NCBI RefSeq assembly: GCF_916618885.1
Contig: NZ_CAKAKH010000001.1
Span: forward strand, 2,033,005 to 2,097,004
From: Marinilactibacillus sp. Marseille-P9653
GTDB taxonomy: Bacteria > Bacillota > Bacilli > Lactobacillales > Carnobacteriaceae_A
Direction of reading: 5' to 3'
DNA length: 64,000 nt
Position 1 is the first letter of the stretch; every line of letters begins with the position of its first letter. Of this stretch, positions 48,678-57,796 are shown one piece after another. The position numbers and the translations under genes were made by a program. The notes beneath the pieces are model-generated. The model was not told where the DNA came from, did no database searches, and saw nothing but the letters and a program-made list of their open reading frames with translations.

Positions 48678-51600
48678 CTAAGTTAGTTTGACAACATCCG
48701 CTTGTTCTAATTTTTCAAGCAAAGATGTTCGAAGAACCTGGAGGTACCCATCAATATCATCTTCTGTTCTTAAATCGACCATGCGTTTTGGCAGCAGATC
48801 TGACCGACTCATCACATAACTTTTTTCTGGTTTTGGCTTAAGTATCAGTTTGGTATTAGGACCAGAATTCATTCCTGTTGCTTCTTCGATTACAGAGTTT
48901 CCATTGGAATCGACTTCAGATTTCGATCTATCCACTTTATCTTCTTGTTCCGATTTGTCTTTTACGATTCGCTGTCTTTCTGCTTCTTGTCTTTCGTAAA
49001 TCCCTTGCTTTGCTTCATCAATTTGTCTAACGACTGTATTCTTGATTTGCTGACTTTCATTTTCAAATGACCGAATTTTTCCAACAGTTTTTGCGTGAAT
49101 CATCTTTTGTTCTAGATCACTGATTTTAAATTGATAACTACGATTGATTTTATCTTGTTCTGAGTAGCCATCTAGTTCTTGTAGTAACTTCTCTATATCC
49201 GATTTATCTTGATCGACCATATCTTTTATAGGGGCCGTTACGTTTTCTAGGTGTTGCCCGAGCTCCATATTAAAACGGTCAATGAGATCATTCAATTCTT
49301 TTATCCTCGAATAAGGTCGCTCCAGATTCAAAATTTCTTGAATAGTTTTTGCCAAAAAATCAATTTCAAGATTATCTAAGTAGTGCTGGTCTTCTAGATA
49401 TAGTAAATTGGCTTGAACAGCTTTCTCGTAAATAGATTTTTGACTCGTGCTGAAAAAACTTTTGACATCTTCTAACTCTTCCATTGTCTCCATAACCTGT
49501 TCATCGTTTTGCGCTAGATAAGTTAGGAGTTCAATATTTTCTTCAATGGCAACGACTTTTTGAACTAAATTCAATCCTTCTCTAACCAAATTACGCTCGG
49601 GAAAAGAAACCGTCCTATAATTCGTTTCAAGCAGTTCTAAATTCTTCTGTTCTCTTGAGAAACGTTCTCGGATCGTCTGAGCAATATCCTCTTCTTTTTC
49701 TCCTAAAGCAGTAATTCCGAACACATCGCTGATCAACTGTCTGGCTTGATTCATTATGCGTGTATCGATTGTTTTACGTTTTTTAACTACAATGCGTTCT
49801 TGTACATTTTTCTTTAGTATCTGTCTTAAAAAATGATCTTCTGACAATACCATTTTTCGACTATGCTGCAATAGGACAATTCGCTCTGCAATTATTAAAT
49901 GGCTTAAAGTAGCTAAAATATCCAGTTCTTTCCATCCATAGGGTTCTTTACTGTAGCGTTCAATGATTTCAAGTAATGTCACGTCCATATTTCGATCATG
50001 AAGGGTATTTAAATACCGTTCTATTTCTTCAGTAGCTTGACGGTTATCATCAACAAACTGCTCATCGATCATGTTCATCTGATCATCTGTAATCAGCTTT
50101 TCTAACTGATCTTTTGTATAATTTTTAACTATATAACTCAATTTAGGATAAAAAGATTCAACGAGCAATCTTAGCCCTTCTTCTATTCTCAAAAGCGGTG
50201 GACCTTTAACCTCAACTTCAAATCCATTGACATAGATCACAGATTCTTCAATAGCCATTTTTAGTTTTGCTTTAAAAGCAGCTGAGATTTTGTTTCTCTC
50301 TTGTCCTTTTCTCGCATTGATCTCTTCAATCAGAGGTGTCTTTGTCTTGCTAGACTGTTCACGCAGATATAAATTGATTTTGTGTACGTGTCTAAGTTCT
50401 CCAAAATCATACTCGTCAGGGATTCTGACGACAACTTTTGGTTCTCTTTGAGATAATGCAATCATTTCTGTTTCTTCTGCTATTTCTGAATACACCGTTA
50501 AAAACCGAATACCCAAATCTGTAGTAAGGTTATTGATCCCTCGATCATCAATCCATTGCGATAGGTTGATCAAGTACTCAATAGACGGTTTATCTTGAAA
50601 TGGCCGATAAGCAAATTTACGAATCGCCAATAGTTCTTCTACCAAAAGCTTTCCAACTTCATGTACCAAGTCAGAAGTTGGAAAGTGAATATTACCTATT
50701 TCACGGTTGACGTCTTGTTCCTCATTCGTTAAAAATTGATAGTTATTCCCAATACGCTGAACATAAAATTCCTTTTCAAGTAATTTCATGGTCTGACTGA
50801 TTTGTTTTTGAAGCTCAATCGTATCCTGGTCAACGTGAGACGTCATTAATGTTGTGATATTCTTCAAGGTGCCCGGCATCTCATCGATGTAACGGATCAA
50901 GAATAATAATTTTAGTACACTTACATCAAACTCATTTAATGCTTCATTTTGAGTTGCTTTAATGATTGTACTTCGAACACTATGCTCTAATGCTTGGTCA
51001 ATATGTGTGTAAAAAGTCGAGAATGGAATTAGTTGACCAATCTCCTTATCTTTGTATTCAATCGTTGCTTGTTGAATGGATTCAAGTAAATTTCTTTCTC
51101 CATCAGATAAGTGCTTACCAGCAGAACCATGTTCACGAATGGACGTAAATACTTTCTGCAATAAATGGAATTGATAAGGTACAAAAGGGTATACGCTAAT
51201 AAAGCTCTCCTGATCTGAATAAAAACGAAATCCTTTAGGTACGTTATCATCAAATTCCAGTTTATTTCTTAAGGCTGTCTCTTGTTCGTCAAATGTTAGA
51301 GCTAGCGAATCGACCGCTGTCTCTCTTTTTTCAAGTAACCTTACTTTGATGACTTCATCCGCATTTGCACTACTTAAATTGATCCGTGTATTGAAACGGC
51401 CTTGAATTTTAGAGAAGTCTGTAGCAGATAGGTTTTCGCTTAAACTATCTATATCCTGTTGAGAAGTGACAAGTACCCAAATTTTACCGTGACAATATTT
51501 ACCTAAATCTTCTACAACTGTCTGAAGATTCAACATCAGCTGCGTATTGTTAGAAATATACTGTCCTACTTCATCCGCTGCAAAAATCAAGCGAAAGTCC

Positions 51601-52361
51601 TCTTCTTTGCTCTCTAAGTATTTTTTTAGTCGTTTAGCAAAACTATCCACTGATATAGAATAATTCTGCTCACCTTCTTCGATCCATTTACGTGCACTCT
51701 CTTCTGACATTTGTGTTCCTTTTGCGAGCGCCGTAATAATTTCGTCTAGATTATAATAGTATTCGTCTCGACCTTCTTCCCATGTCACTGTTGTTTCTTC
51801 TTTGAACGCGCTTTTGAATGCCTCATAATCTCCATTTGTTTCTAAGGTTTCTTCCAGCTGAGCTAACCAAGGAATACTTGCTGAGTAACCACGCATTTCA
51901 TTAAAAACTTTATTAAAAACTTTGACGATTCCTTCTTTATTTAGCTTGGAATCCGCCTCTGTTTTAGAATCAATATTGAATAAAACGACTTCACTTGGTA
52001 GAGAAGCAATTTCTTTCATTTGTTCTAATGTTTTTGAATGATGTATTTTATCTTTAAAATACGTGAAAGGCTGTTGTTGATCGACTTTGACAGTTGAATT
52101 TAACAAATAAGATAAAATTTTCAGGAAATGAGATTTACCTGATCCAAAAAATCCAGATATCCAAACACCGACTTTGTCAGTTGGATACTGATAGGTTTTT
52201 CTATACGCATGAAAAAAAGTTTCGAAATGTCTTGCTAGTTCTTCTGTAACAACATATTCTTCTAATTCTTGACGAATATTTTCTTTTTCTTCTTGTCCAA
52301 TTTTGATTACACCTTGAATATCACGTGTAATATCTTTTTTGAATAATTGTTCTATGTTCAC
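48678..52361 (-). CDS. brxC: BREX ATPase BrxC
   Basis: 1227 aa from the GTG at 52361 behind AAAGGAG. An upstream open extension overlaps brxB and has no ribosome site. Walker A is GFFGSGKSHFLKIL at about residue 68-80. A Walker B-like LIFAADEVGQYI lies near residue 255, followed by IWVLVTSQQ. Long coiled-coil segments (about 900-1150) end in a Lys/Glu-rich tail. BrxC/PglY is the large P-loop ATPase of BREX, needed for both methylation and defence. Confidence 0.94.
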   Translation of the reverse strand: MNIEQLFKKDITRDIQGVIKIGQEEKENIRQELEEYVVTEELARHFETFFHAYRKTYQYPTDKVGVWISGFFGSGKSHFLKILSYLLNSTVKVDQQQPFTYFKDKIHHSKTLEQMKEIASLPSEVVLFNIDSKTEADSKLNKEGIVKVFNKVFNEMRGYSASIPWLAQLEETLETNGDYEAFKSAFKEETTVTWEEGRDEYYYNLDEIITALAKGTQMSEESARKWIEEGEQNYSISVDSFAKRLKKYLESKEEDFRLIFAADEVGQYISNNTQLMLNLQTVVEDLGKYCHGKIWVLVTSQQDIDSLSENLSATDFSKIQGRFNTRINLSSANADEVIKVRLLEKRETAVDSLALTFDEQETALRNKLEFDDNVPKGFRFYSDQESFISVYPFVPYQFHLLQKVFTSIREHGSAGKHLSDGERNLLESIQQATIEYKDKEIGQLIPFSTFYTHIDQALEHSVRSTIIKATQNEALNEFDVSVLKLLFLIRYIDEMPGTLKNITTLMTSHVDQDTIELQKQISQTMKLLEKEFYVQRIGNNYQFLTNEEQDVNREIGNIHFPTSDLVHEVGKLLVEELLAIRKFAYRPFQDKPSIEYLINLSQWIDDRGINNLTTDLGIRFLTVYSEIAEETEMIALSQREPKVVVRIPDEYDFGELRHVHKINLYLREQSSKTKTPLIEEINARKGQERNKISAAFKAKLKMAIEESVIYVNGFEVEVKGPPLLRIEEGLRLLVESFYPKLSYIVKNYTKDQLEKLITDDQMNMIDEQFVDDNRQATEEIERYLNTLHDRNMDVTLLEIIERYSKEPYGWKELDILATLSHLIIAERIVLLQHSRKMVLSEDHFLRQILKKNVQERIVVKKRKTIDTRIMNQARQLISDVFGITALGEKEEDIAQTIRERFSREQKNLELLETNYRTVSFPERNLVREGLNLVQKVVAIEENIELLTYLAQNDEQVMETMEELEDVKSFFSTSQKSIYEKAVQANLLYLEDQHYLDNLEIDFLAKTIQEILNLERPYSRIKELNDLIDRFNMELGQHLENVTAPIKDMVDQDKSDIEKLLQELDGYSEQDKINRSYQFKISDLEQKMIHAKTVGKIRSFENESQQIKNTVVRQIDEAKQGIYERQEAERQRIVKDKSEQEDKVDRSKSEVDSNGNSVIEEATGMNSGPNTKLILKPKPEKSYVMSRSDLLPKRMVDLRTEDDIDGYLQVLRTSLLEKLEQADVVKLT

Positions 52362-52374
52362 AGGGTATTCTCCT

Positions 52375-52956
52375 TTAGGATTCCACGGCCCGGAAGGCGC
52401 GGTAGTAATGGTCATCTAAGAATTCTTTAAATAAATGAAGTTGCCCATTCGTGTACACTCCTGGATAGAATAAAATAAGTGGTCTTTTTTCGATGATGGG
52501 CTGTAAATTGTTTAATAGAACGTGGCTCCGAACGAGCGGAAAAGCTTTTCCTACTCCAGTAATAAAAACGATAGACTCTTTATCCCATTTTTCATCAAAA
52601 GACTGAACGATCCAGTCTTGATCGGTTGCTATACGTAAAGCTTGCTGCATTTTCTGAAAAAGAAATTCTGAGTTTTTACGGCTTTCAATCTGAAAGTTTT
52701 TTTCCAAGTAATTCTTTTTTTCAAAAAATTCTAAAATCAGATCATATAAGTCGAAAACTTGTATTGAAATGTTCGGATTGGATAGTTTTAATTCTTGTAT
52801 CATCAGTGGAATCCTCTCACGAACGATCAGTTCATCTACTGGTTCGTGATCAAAAATGAAAAAGCCTACTTCATTTCCTAATTTCGTGTTATCCAGCAAC
52901 TCCTTATTTAAAAGTCTACTCTTTAATTCTTCAAGCCTTTCAGTCACTGGACGCAT
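52375..52956 (-). CDS. brxB: BREX protein BrxB
   Basis: 193 aa from the ATG at 52956 (MRPVTERLEELKSRLLNKEL) with GGGGAGG just upstream. BrxB (DUF1788 family) is a core BREX component of unknown biochemistry. FFIFDHEPVDELIVRERIPL near the start and VFITGVGKAFPLVRSHVLLN then LILFYPGVYTNGQLHLF are the conserved parts, resembling a PglZ/BrxB interaction fold. It overlaps brxA by 17 bases and is followed 13 bases later by the brxC start. Confidence 0.9.
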   Translation of the reverse strand: MRPVTERLEELKSRLLNKELLDNTKLGNEVGFFIFDHEPVDELIVRERIPLMIQELKLSNPNISIQVFDLYDLILEFFEKKNYLEKNFQIESRKNSEFLFQKMQQALRIATDQDWIVQSFDEKWDKESIVFITGVGKAFPLVRSHVLLNNLQPIIEKRPLILFYPGVYTNGQLHLFKEFLDDHYYRAFRAVES

Positions 52957-53560
52957 AACGCACCTCCCCAAGAACGATTTCTACAGCTTTGTCATCCTGT
53001 AATTTTTTCAATCGTTCAGATATTTTTGGCTCAATGTAAGGGATTTGTAGAAGAATATGTTCTTCTATTTTTTCCCCATATCCCGATTCAATTAAAACTT
53101 GGTGAAGTGCATTGACTAATCGCCCATTTGTTTCTGCATTCCAGCTAGCCACCTTCTGACTTTGCTCTGCTTTTTTTTCAAGAAAAACCTCCGTTTCTCT
53201 TCTCTGCAAGTCCCATTCTAAAACTCTTCTTTTTTCCCAGATCAATTCTCTTGCCCATTCGAATAACAATCGATCTCTTTTCAGAAGCGCATAAAATAAT
53301 ACTGCTTTACTTGTCAATGGGTCAGTGTTTAGAAAATCGTGTAGCAATTCTTCATCCAAGTAAGTCAATCTTTTTAGAATTTCATTTAGAAATCCTTTAG
53401 TCCTACTTTTACTTTTTAGCTGAAATAAATTCTTGTCTATCACCTGATAAATGATTTCTTCTTTTGTTTTCCCTTCAAGCATAAGTTGTGCAACAGCTTT
53501 CGATTGAGGATACAAAAAATTCCTAGTATTCAATGTTGTAGAGTAGCTATTTGGGGACAT
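52940..53560 (-). CDS. brxA: BREX protein BrxA
   Basis: 206 aa from the ATG at 53560 (MSPNSYSTTLNTRNFLYPQS). The frame is open further but only this ATG has a ribosome site, and the length then fits the family. BrxA (DUF1819) is a small helical DNA-binding protein. SKAVAQLMLEGKTKEEIIYQ and the C-terminal PYIEPKISERLKKL are visible. It is the first gene of brxA-brxB-brxC-pglX-pglZ. A TATAAT at 53606-53601 could be its -10. Confidence 0.88.
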   Translation of the reverse strand: MSPNSYSTTLNTRNFLYPQSKAVAQLMLEGKTKEEIIYQVIDKNLFQLKSKSRTKGFLNEILKRLTYLDEELLHDFLNTDPLTSKAVLFYALLKRDRLLFEWARELIWEKRRVLEWDLQRRETEVFLEKKAEQSQKVASWNAETNGRLVNALHQVLIESGYGEKIEEHILLQIPYIEPKISERLKKLQDDKAVEIVLGEVRYASSD

Positions 53561-53774
53561 GATTTCGAACCTTCTTTTTATAAATATACTGATAATATTA
53601 ATTATAGGAATGAAAGAGGTTAAAAAATAATGGTGGAAAGAACTGTGTTTAAAGCAATAATGATGAGAATTTTCTATAGGAGATAAAATAAAGAATTTGT
53701 ATATTTTTTTAACAGATAGCCCTATGAACACAACTCTTTTTTGGTATAATTAATACTATACATATAAAATAAAG

Positions 53775-53803
53775 CTCCTAAGCAGGATTACTTTAAATAG
53801 GAG
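53775..53803 (+). promoter_or_regulatory. Hairpin masking the recombinase ribosome site
   Basis: CTCCTA (53775-53780) is the exact complement of TAGGAG (53798-53803), the ribosome binding site of the recombinase gene at 53813. A TATAAT at 53745-53750 would start the mRNA just upstream. The hairpin could hold translation low. Confidence 0.4.
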
Positions 53804-53812
53804 TGAACGACT

Positions 53813-54616
53813 ATGCCATTAGAATTATTTAAATCTCATTTAGAAGATAAAGGGCTATCTGAATCAACCATTAAAGCATATTTGTATGCTGTAGAAATTT
53901 TTTCAGATACTTACACTGTTGATCATAAACAACTTCTCGAATACAAAGGATATTTAATAGAACACTATAAACCTCAAACTACAAATTTGAGGATCAATGG
54001 TATTAATCGTTATCTTGAATATCTAGGTAGAACTGACTTACGTCTAAAAACGATTAAATTTCAGCAAAAAACATTTCTCGAAAACGTCATTAGTCATGCT
54101 GATTACACTTTCTTGAAAGCGCAGCTTAAAAAAGAAGGAAAAGTTAAATGGTATTTTATTGTTTGGTATTTAGGGGCTACTGGCGCAAGGATCAGTGAAT
54201 TAGTCAAACTAAAAATCGAACATATCCAGGTAGGTTATTTTGACATTTACTCTAAAGGTGGAAAGACAAGAAGATTGTATATTCCAAAAAAATTAAAGGA
54301 TGAAACTTTATTATGGGTTGAAAAAAAAGGGTTAAGATCTGGTTATTTATTTTTGAATCAAAAAAATCAGCAAATTAGTACTAGAGGAATTTCTCTTCAT
54401 TTAAAATACTGTGCAAAAAAATATGGGATAAATCCAAACGTTGTCTATCCCCATTCATTCAGACATCTTTTTGCAAAGAATTTTTTAAAGAGACATAACG
54501 ATATATCCCTATTGGCAGATTTAATGGGTCACGATAGTATTGAAACAACAAGGATTTATTTAAGAAAATCTTCAATGGAACAACAGCAAATCATTAATGA
54601 TGTTGTCACATGGTAA
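53813..54616 (+). CDS. Tyrosine recombinase (XerC/D-like)
   Basis: 267 aa, complete. N-terminal SAM-like core-binding domain (residues 1-85). The catalytic residues are R126 (GATGARISELV), K151 region (YSKGGKTRRLYI), H214 and R217 (PHSFRHLFAKNF), H240 (LADLMGHDSIETT) and nucleophile Y249. It is too short for a phage integrase with arm-binding domain, so it resembles the stand-alone recombinases found in some Lactobacillales BREX loci. It is divergent from brxA with 252 bases between. A target site was not found. Confidence 0.9.
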   Translation: MPLELFKSHLEDKGLSESTIKAYLYAVEIFSDTYTVDHKQLLEYKGYLIEHYKPQTTNLRINGINRYLEYLGRTDLRLKTIKFQQKTFLENVISHADYTFLKAQLKKEGKVKWYFIVWYLGATGARISELVKLKIEHIQVGYFDIYSKGGKTRRLYIPKKLKDETLLWVEKKGLRSGYLFLNQKNQQISTRGISLHLKYCAKKYGINPNVVYPHSFRHLFAKNFLKRHNDISLLADLMGHDSIETTRIYLRKSSMEQQQIINDVVTW

Positions 54617-54633
54617 TTAATCATATAAAAATA

Positions 54634-54674
54634 AGCGTGAGATCAAGGAATAAAACCTTGTTCTCACGCTTTCA
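54634..54674 (+). terminator. Terminator of the recombinase gene
   Basis: The stem AGCGTGAGA (54634-54642) / TCTCACGCT (54662-54670), with inner AAGG/CCTT, is followed by TTCATATT. The interval 54675-54838 shows nothing else of note. Confidence 0.75.
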
Positions 54675-54853
54675 TATTAGCTAACTCATTCATACCTTAC
54701 TTTAAACGTTTATTATTACAATAAGCATTAACACGCTTACTTTAAAATACTCCAACTAGCCCTTTTAGTTTACTTTCAAACACACTTATTCTATACTTCA
54801 CTCATCATCCTAACGACTATTCCTAAAACAAAAGTTAAAGGAGGTTAGAACTA

Positions 54854-55042
54854 TTGAATGAGAAAGATAGAGAAAAGAAAAATGCTACCGAAGCAGGTTC
54901 GTATCTCGGTGTTGGTTTAGCACTTGGTGCTGCAATTGGCATTTTAACGGATAATTTAGCGATCGGTTTAGCACTAGGGCTTGCGTTTGGTTCAGCCTTT
55001 GGCGCATTCAGTTATTCAAAAAAAGAAAAAGAAGATAAGTAA
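54854..55042 (+). CDS. Glycine-zipper small membrane protein
   Basis: 62 aa. Charged ends (NEKDREKKN and YSKKEKEDK) flank a hydrophobic core with G/A every four residues (YLGVGLALGAAIGI and GLALGLAFGSAFGAF). That makes two short helices of glycine-zipper type. Such proteins insert into membranes; the role is unknown. The start is TTG ten bases behind AAAGGAGG. It is next to the defence island but has its own terminator, so a link is not shown. Confidence 0.6.
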   Translation: MNEKDREKKNATEAGSYLGVGLALGAAIGILTDNLAIGLALGLAFGSAFGAFSYSKKEKEDK

Positions 55043-55086
55043 AAATAAGCCTAGTCTACAACTTAAGTAGATTAGGCTTATTTTTG
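55041..55086. terminator. Bidirectional terminator
   Basis: AAAAATAAGCCTAGTCTAC pairs with GTAGATTAGGCTTATTTTT (one mismatch) between the convergent genes at 54854 (+) and 55092 (-). Confidence 0.85.
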
Positions 55087-55091
55087 TGTAT

Positions 55092-56708
55092 CTAGTTATT
55101 TTCTCGTTCAGAACTATATTGTAGAAGTTTCTTGGTCACATCATCAGGATCCATGCCGATCAATTTACGATCTAGGACTTGATTGATAACTTTTTGATCT
55201 ACGTCAGGATGTATTTCTTTTAGCAATTCAAGCGTTTTTCTTGCGCCCTGATCCATTGAATGTGCTCCAGAAATTAACAGAATATCATCTGGTTTCAATT
55301 GTTCAACGCCAAAACGTAACGTTTCATCCAGTTCTTCATAAAATGTGATGTCAATGTCGTTCTGATTCATTACTTTCAGGAATGCTGCTAATTCCTCTTC
55401 TGTTACCTTATCTTTTTTTTCCACGTGAGAAGGCGCTGTCGTTAATATAATTTTGCTAACGTTTATTGTATTAAACCATTCTGCCAAGGAGTTTGCAATT
55501 TCCGTGCTGTGTTCCGGTCCATTATTCCCTCGGATAGCGTGGACTAGATGTAAATCTTTGTATTCAAGATGGCTGATCGTTTCCATGCATGAATCAATAT
55601 TATTTTGATTTAATAACAAATCATCTATTACTTTAAATTCGTTGTCATATAGCATTTGGAAGCGTCTTTCGACACCAGTAAAGTTCTTGATTCCTAACTG
55701 AATCACTTCAACAGGTATATCATTTACAAGGCCAGTAACCACTGCCGTCAGTGCATTGTAAATAGAGTGGTAACCAGGAATCGACATCTCCAATTCGAAA
55801 CTCATCGTTTCAATCTGTTTTCCAGTTAAAGAAGAAAATGGCTTCATAATATTCACTTTGAATTGAGGCTTTCCTGATAAAAAGCGAAGGTCCGAAACTG
55901 TCATTGTACCCGACTGATTTTCAATACCAAACGTGACGACTTGTGCTTGTGTCTCCTTTTCCAAAGGAACCAGTAGTGGTTCATCAATATTTAAAATTGC
56001 TGTGCTTTGCTTGGGTGCTTTTCTGACTAGTGCAGCTTTTGCATCAAAATAAGCTTCAAAAGATTCATGTAATCGAATGTGTTCTGGGCTTATGTTCATA
56101 AATGCCACTACATCAAATTCTGTATGATAGACTCTTTTAAGTTCAAGCGCTGAAGATGAGACTTCCATAGAGACATGAGAAATTTCACAATCTCTCATTT
56201 TTGCAAAATGCTGCTGCAAATCATAGGACTCAGGTGTCGTCAACCGACTCATTTCAATCTCTTTATCCATTTTCACTAGAATCGTTCCAATCAGACCCGA
56301 TTTTAGTTTATGTGCTTTAAAGATTTCTTCTGTCATATAAGTGATGGTTGTTTTGCCGTTTGTAGCTGTCACTCCAAATATACTTAAAGATTTAGAAGGA
56401 TTACCAAAGAAATTACTGGATATAATCGCTAATGCTTCACGGCTATCATTAACTTTGAGTTGTAGTACATCTAGTTCTTCAAGAAAATGCTCAACGACAA
56501 CGACTGTCGCACCTTTTTTCACAGCATCTTTTGCATATTGATGTCCATCAGCTTGATGTCCTTTAATGCAGACAAATAGTGTTTGTGGTTCAACTTCTTT
56601 TGAATGATAAGCTATTTTTTCAATGTGGGTCTCTTTTTTTTCTGTTTTGAGCTGAGCTGGACGGCTAGAGTCGATCTCTACCGAGGTCAATAGGTCAGTT
56701 AGGTTCAT
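55092..56708 (-). CDS. Divergent Mur ligase (MurE-like)
   Basis: 538 aa with three Mur-ligase domains. The ATP loop GVTATNGKTTITYM is near residue 112 and the family TTPES motif is kept. Several MurE landmarks have changed. The SSHAL block reads EVSSSALEL, the DHLDYHG block reads PEHIRLHESFEAYF, and the DYAHTPD block reads VIDDLLLNQNNID. The Lys- or DAP-selecting motif (DDPR/DNPR type) is not seen. The ATP-binding chemistry is therefore likely intact but the substrate probably differs from UDP-MurNAc-dipeptide. It stands alone with its own promoter region. Confidence 0.75.
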   Translation of the reverse strand: MNLTDLLTSVEIDSSRPAQLKTEKKETHIEKIAYHSKEVEPQTLFVCIKGHQADGHQYAKDAVKKGATVVVVEHFLEELDVLQLKVNDSREALAIISSNFFGNPSKSLSIFGVTATNGKTTITYMTEEIFKAHKLKSGLIGTILVKMDKEIEMSRLTTPESYDLQQHFAKMRDCEISHVSMEVSSSALELKRVYHTEFDVVAFMNISPEHIRLHESFEAYFDAKAALVRKAPKQSTAILNIDEPLLVPLEKETQAQVVTFGIENQSGTMTVSDLRFLSGKPQFKVNIMKPFSSLTGKQIETMSFELEMSIPGYHSIYNALTAVVTGLVNDIPVEVIQLGIKNFTGVERRFQMLYDNEFKVIDDLLLNQNNIDSCMETISHLEYKDLHLVHAIRGNNGPEHSTEIANSLAEWFNTINVSKIILTTAPSHVEKKDKVTEEELAAFLKVMNQNDIDITFYEELDETLRFGVEQLKPDDILLISGAHSMDQGARKTLELLKEIHPDVDQKVINQVLDRKLIGMDPDDVTKKLLQYSSERENN

Positions 56709-56883
56709 GTTGATCTTGACTCCTCCAATGAATGCATACAGTGTCTAATAGTAAGCTGTTCGTTCAATTTAAGCCTTTACGTAACTTCTAGTTTACTATC
56801 TTATCTGTTTTATGTCATATCATTTGCTCACTGATGTTAGATGATCACATATTTATTACAAAACTAACTTATCTATAAAAGCT

Positions 56884-57780
56884 CTATCTATTACAGAGAT
56901 TTGGAATGTCTTCTATTGAAGGCATTCCGTTTTGTGCTCCCGACTTCTGTATAGAAACGGCGGCCGCTTTGTTCGCAAATCGTACGCACTCTTCTAATGT
57001 TTGACCTTCCATATACGCTACTGCAAAGGCTCCGTTGAACGTATCTCCAGCTCCTGTAGTATCCACAACATGCTCTATTTCAATTGCAGGTACAGTTACA
57101 ATTTTATCACCATCATGAAATTGTGCTCCGTTTTGTCCTAGTGTCACAATCAGTTTATTGGAATATTTCTCAAGCATATTACTTATCGACTGTCCAGGAA
57201 ACATTTCTTGAAATTCTGTTTCATTCGGCGTCAGGAAAGTAATGAATTTCATTAACTCTTCTGTTAACTTTCTAGCTGGAGCTGGGTTATATAATACTGG
57301 AATACGATTTTGATAGCTTTGATCAATCAATTTTTCAATCGTAGCTTGTGGCAATTCATTTTGGACTAGTACCATATCACTTTGTTTCAGCATGTCTATC
57401 TGTTGTTGATTTTGAAAGAGACAATCAGGTGTATAGGCATCATTTGCTCCCGCTACATAAATGATCATGTTATCTCCATTCATTACGGTTATAACGGCTG
57501 ACCCTGATGGAGCATCTTTAATGATTTGCACGTGATTACTTCCAACAGCATTCTTTTTTAAATTGTCTAACAGTCTTTCTCCAAAAACATCTGAACCAAC
57601 GGCTCCAAACATTTCAACTTCAGCACCTAGTCGAGCAGCCGCAACAGCCTGATTAGCGCCTTTACCTCCAAAATGGGTTTCAAAGGTTTCCCCGAAAATC
57701 GTTCCCCCTACTTTTGGCTCTCTTTTTGTTTCTACGACAAAATCCGTTGAAATACTTCCAACGACTAACAATTTTGACAT
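56884..57780 (-). CDS. rbsK: Ribokinase
   Basis: 298 aa. PfkB-family sugar kinase. The N-terminal GSISTDFVVETKREPKVGGT and FGGKGANQAVAAARLGAEV form the ribose-binding lid and signature 1. DTTGAGDTFNGAFAVAYMEG near residue 245 is signature 2 with the catalytic Asp. NPAPARKLTEEL and TPNETEF are typical of ribokinases. It makes ribose 5-phosphate. There is no ribose transporter or rbsR beside it. Confidence 0.9.
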   Translation of the reverse strand: MSKLLVVGSISTDFVVETKREPKVGGTIFGETFETHFGGKGANQAVAAARLGAEVEMFGAVGSDVFGERLLDNLKKNAVGSNHVQIIKDAPSGSAVITVMNGDNMIIYVAGANDAYTPDCLFQNQQQIDMLKQSDMVLVQNELPQATIEKLIDQSYQNRIPVLYNPAPARKLTEELMKFITFLTPNETEFQEMFPGQSISNMLEKYSNKLIVTLGQNGAQFHDGDKIVTVPAIEIEHVVDTTGAGDTFNGAFAVAYMEGQTLEECVRFANKAAAVSIQKSGAQNGMPSIEDIPNLCNR

Positions 57781-57796
57781 GTCATTTCATTCCTTT

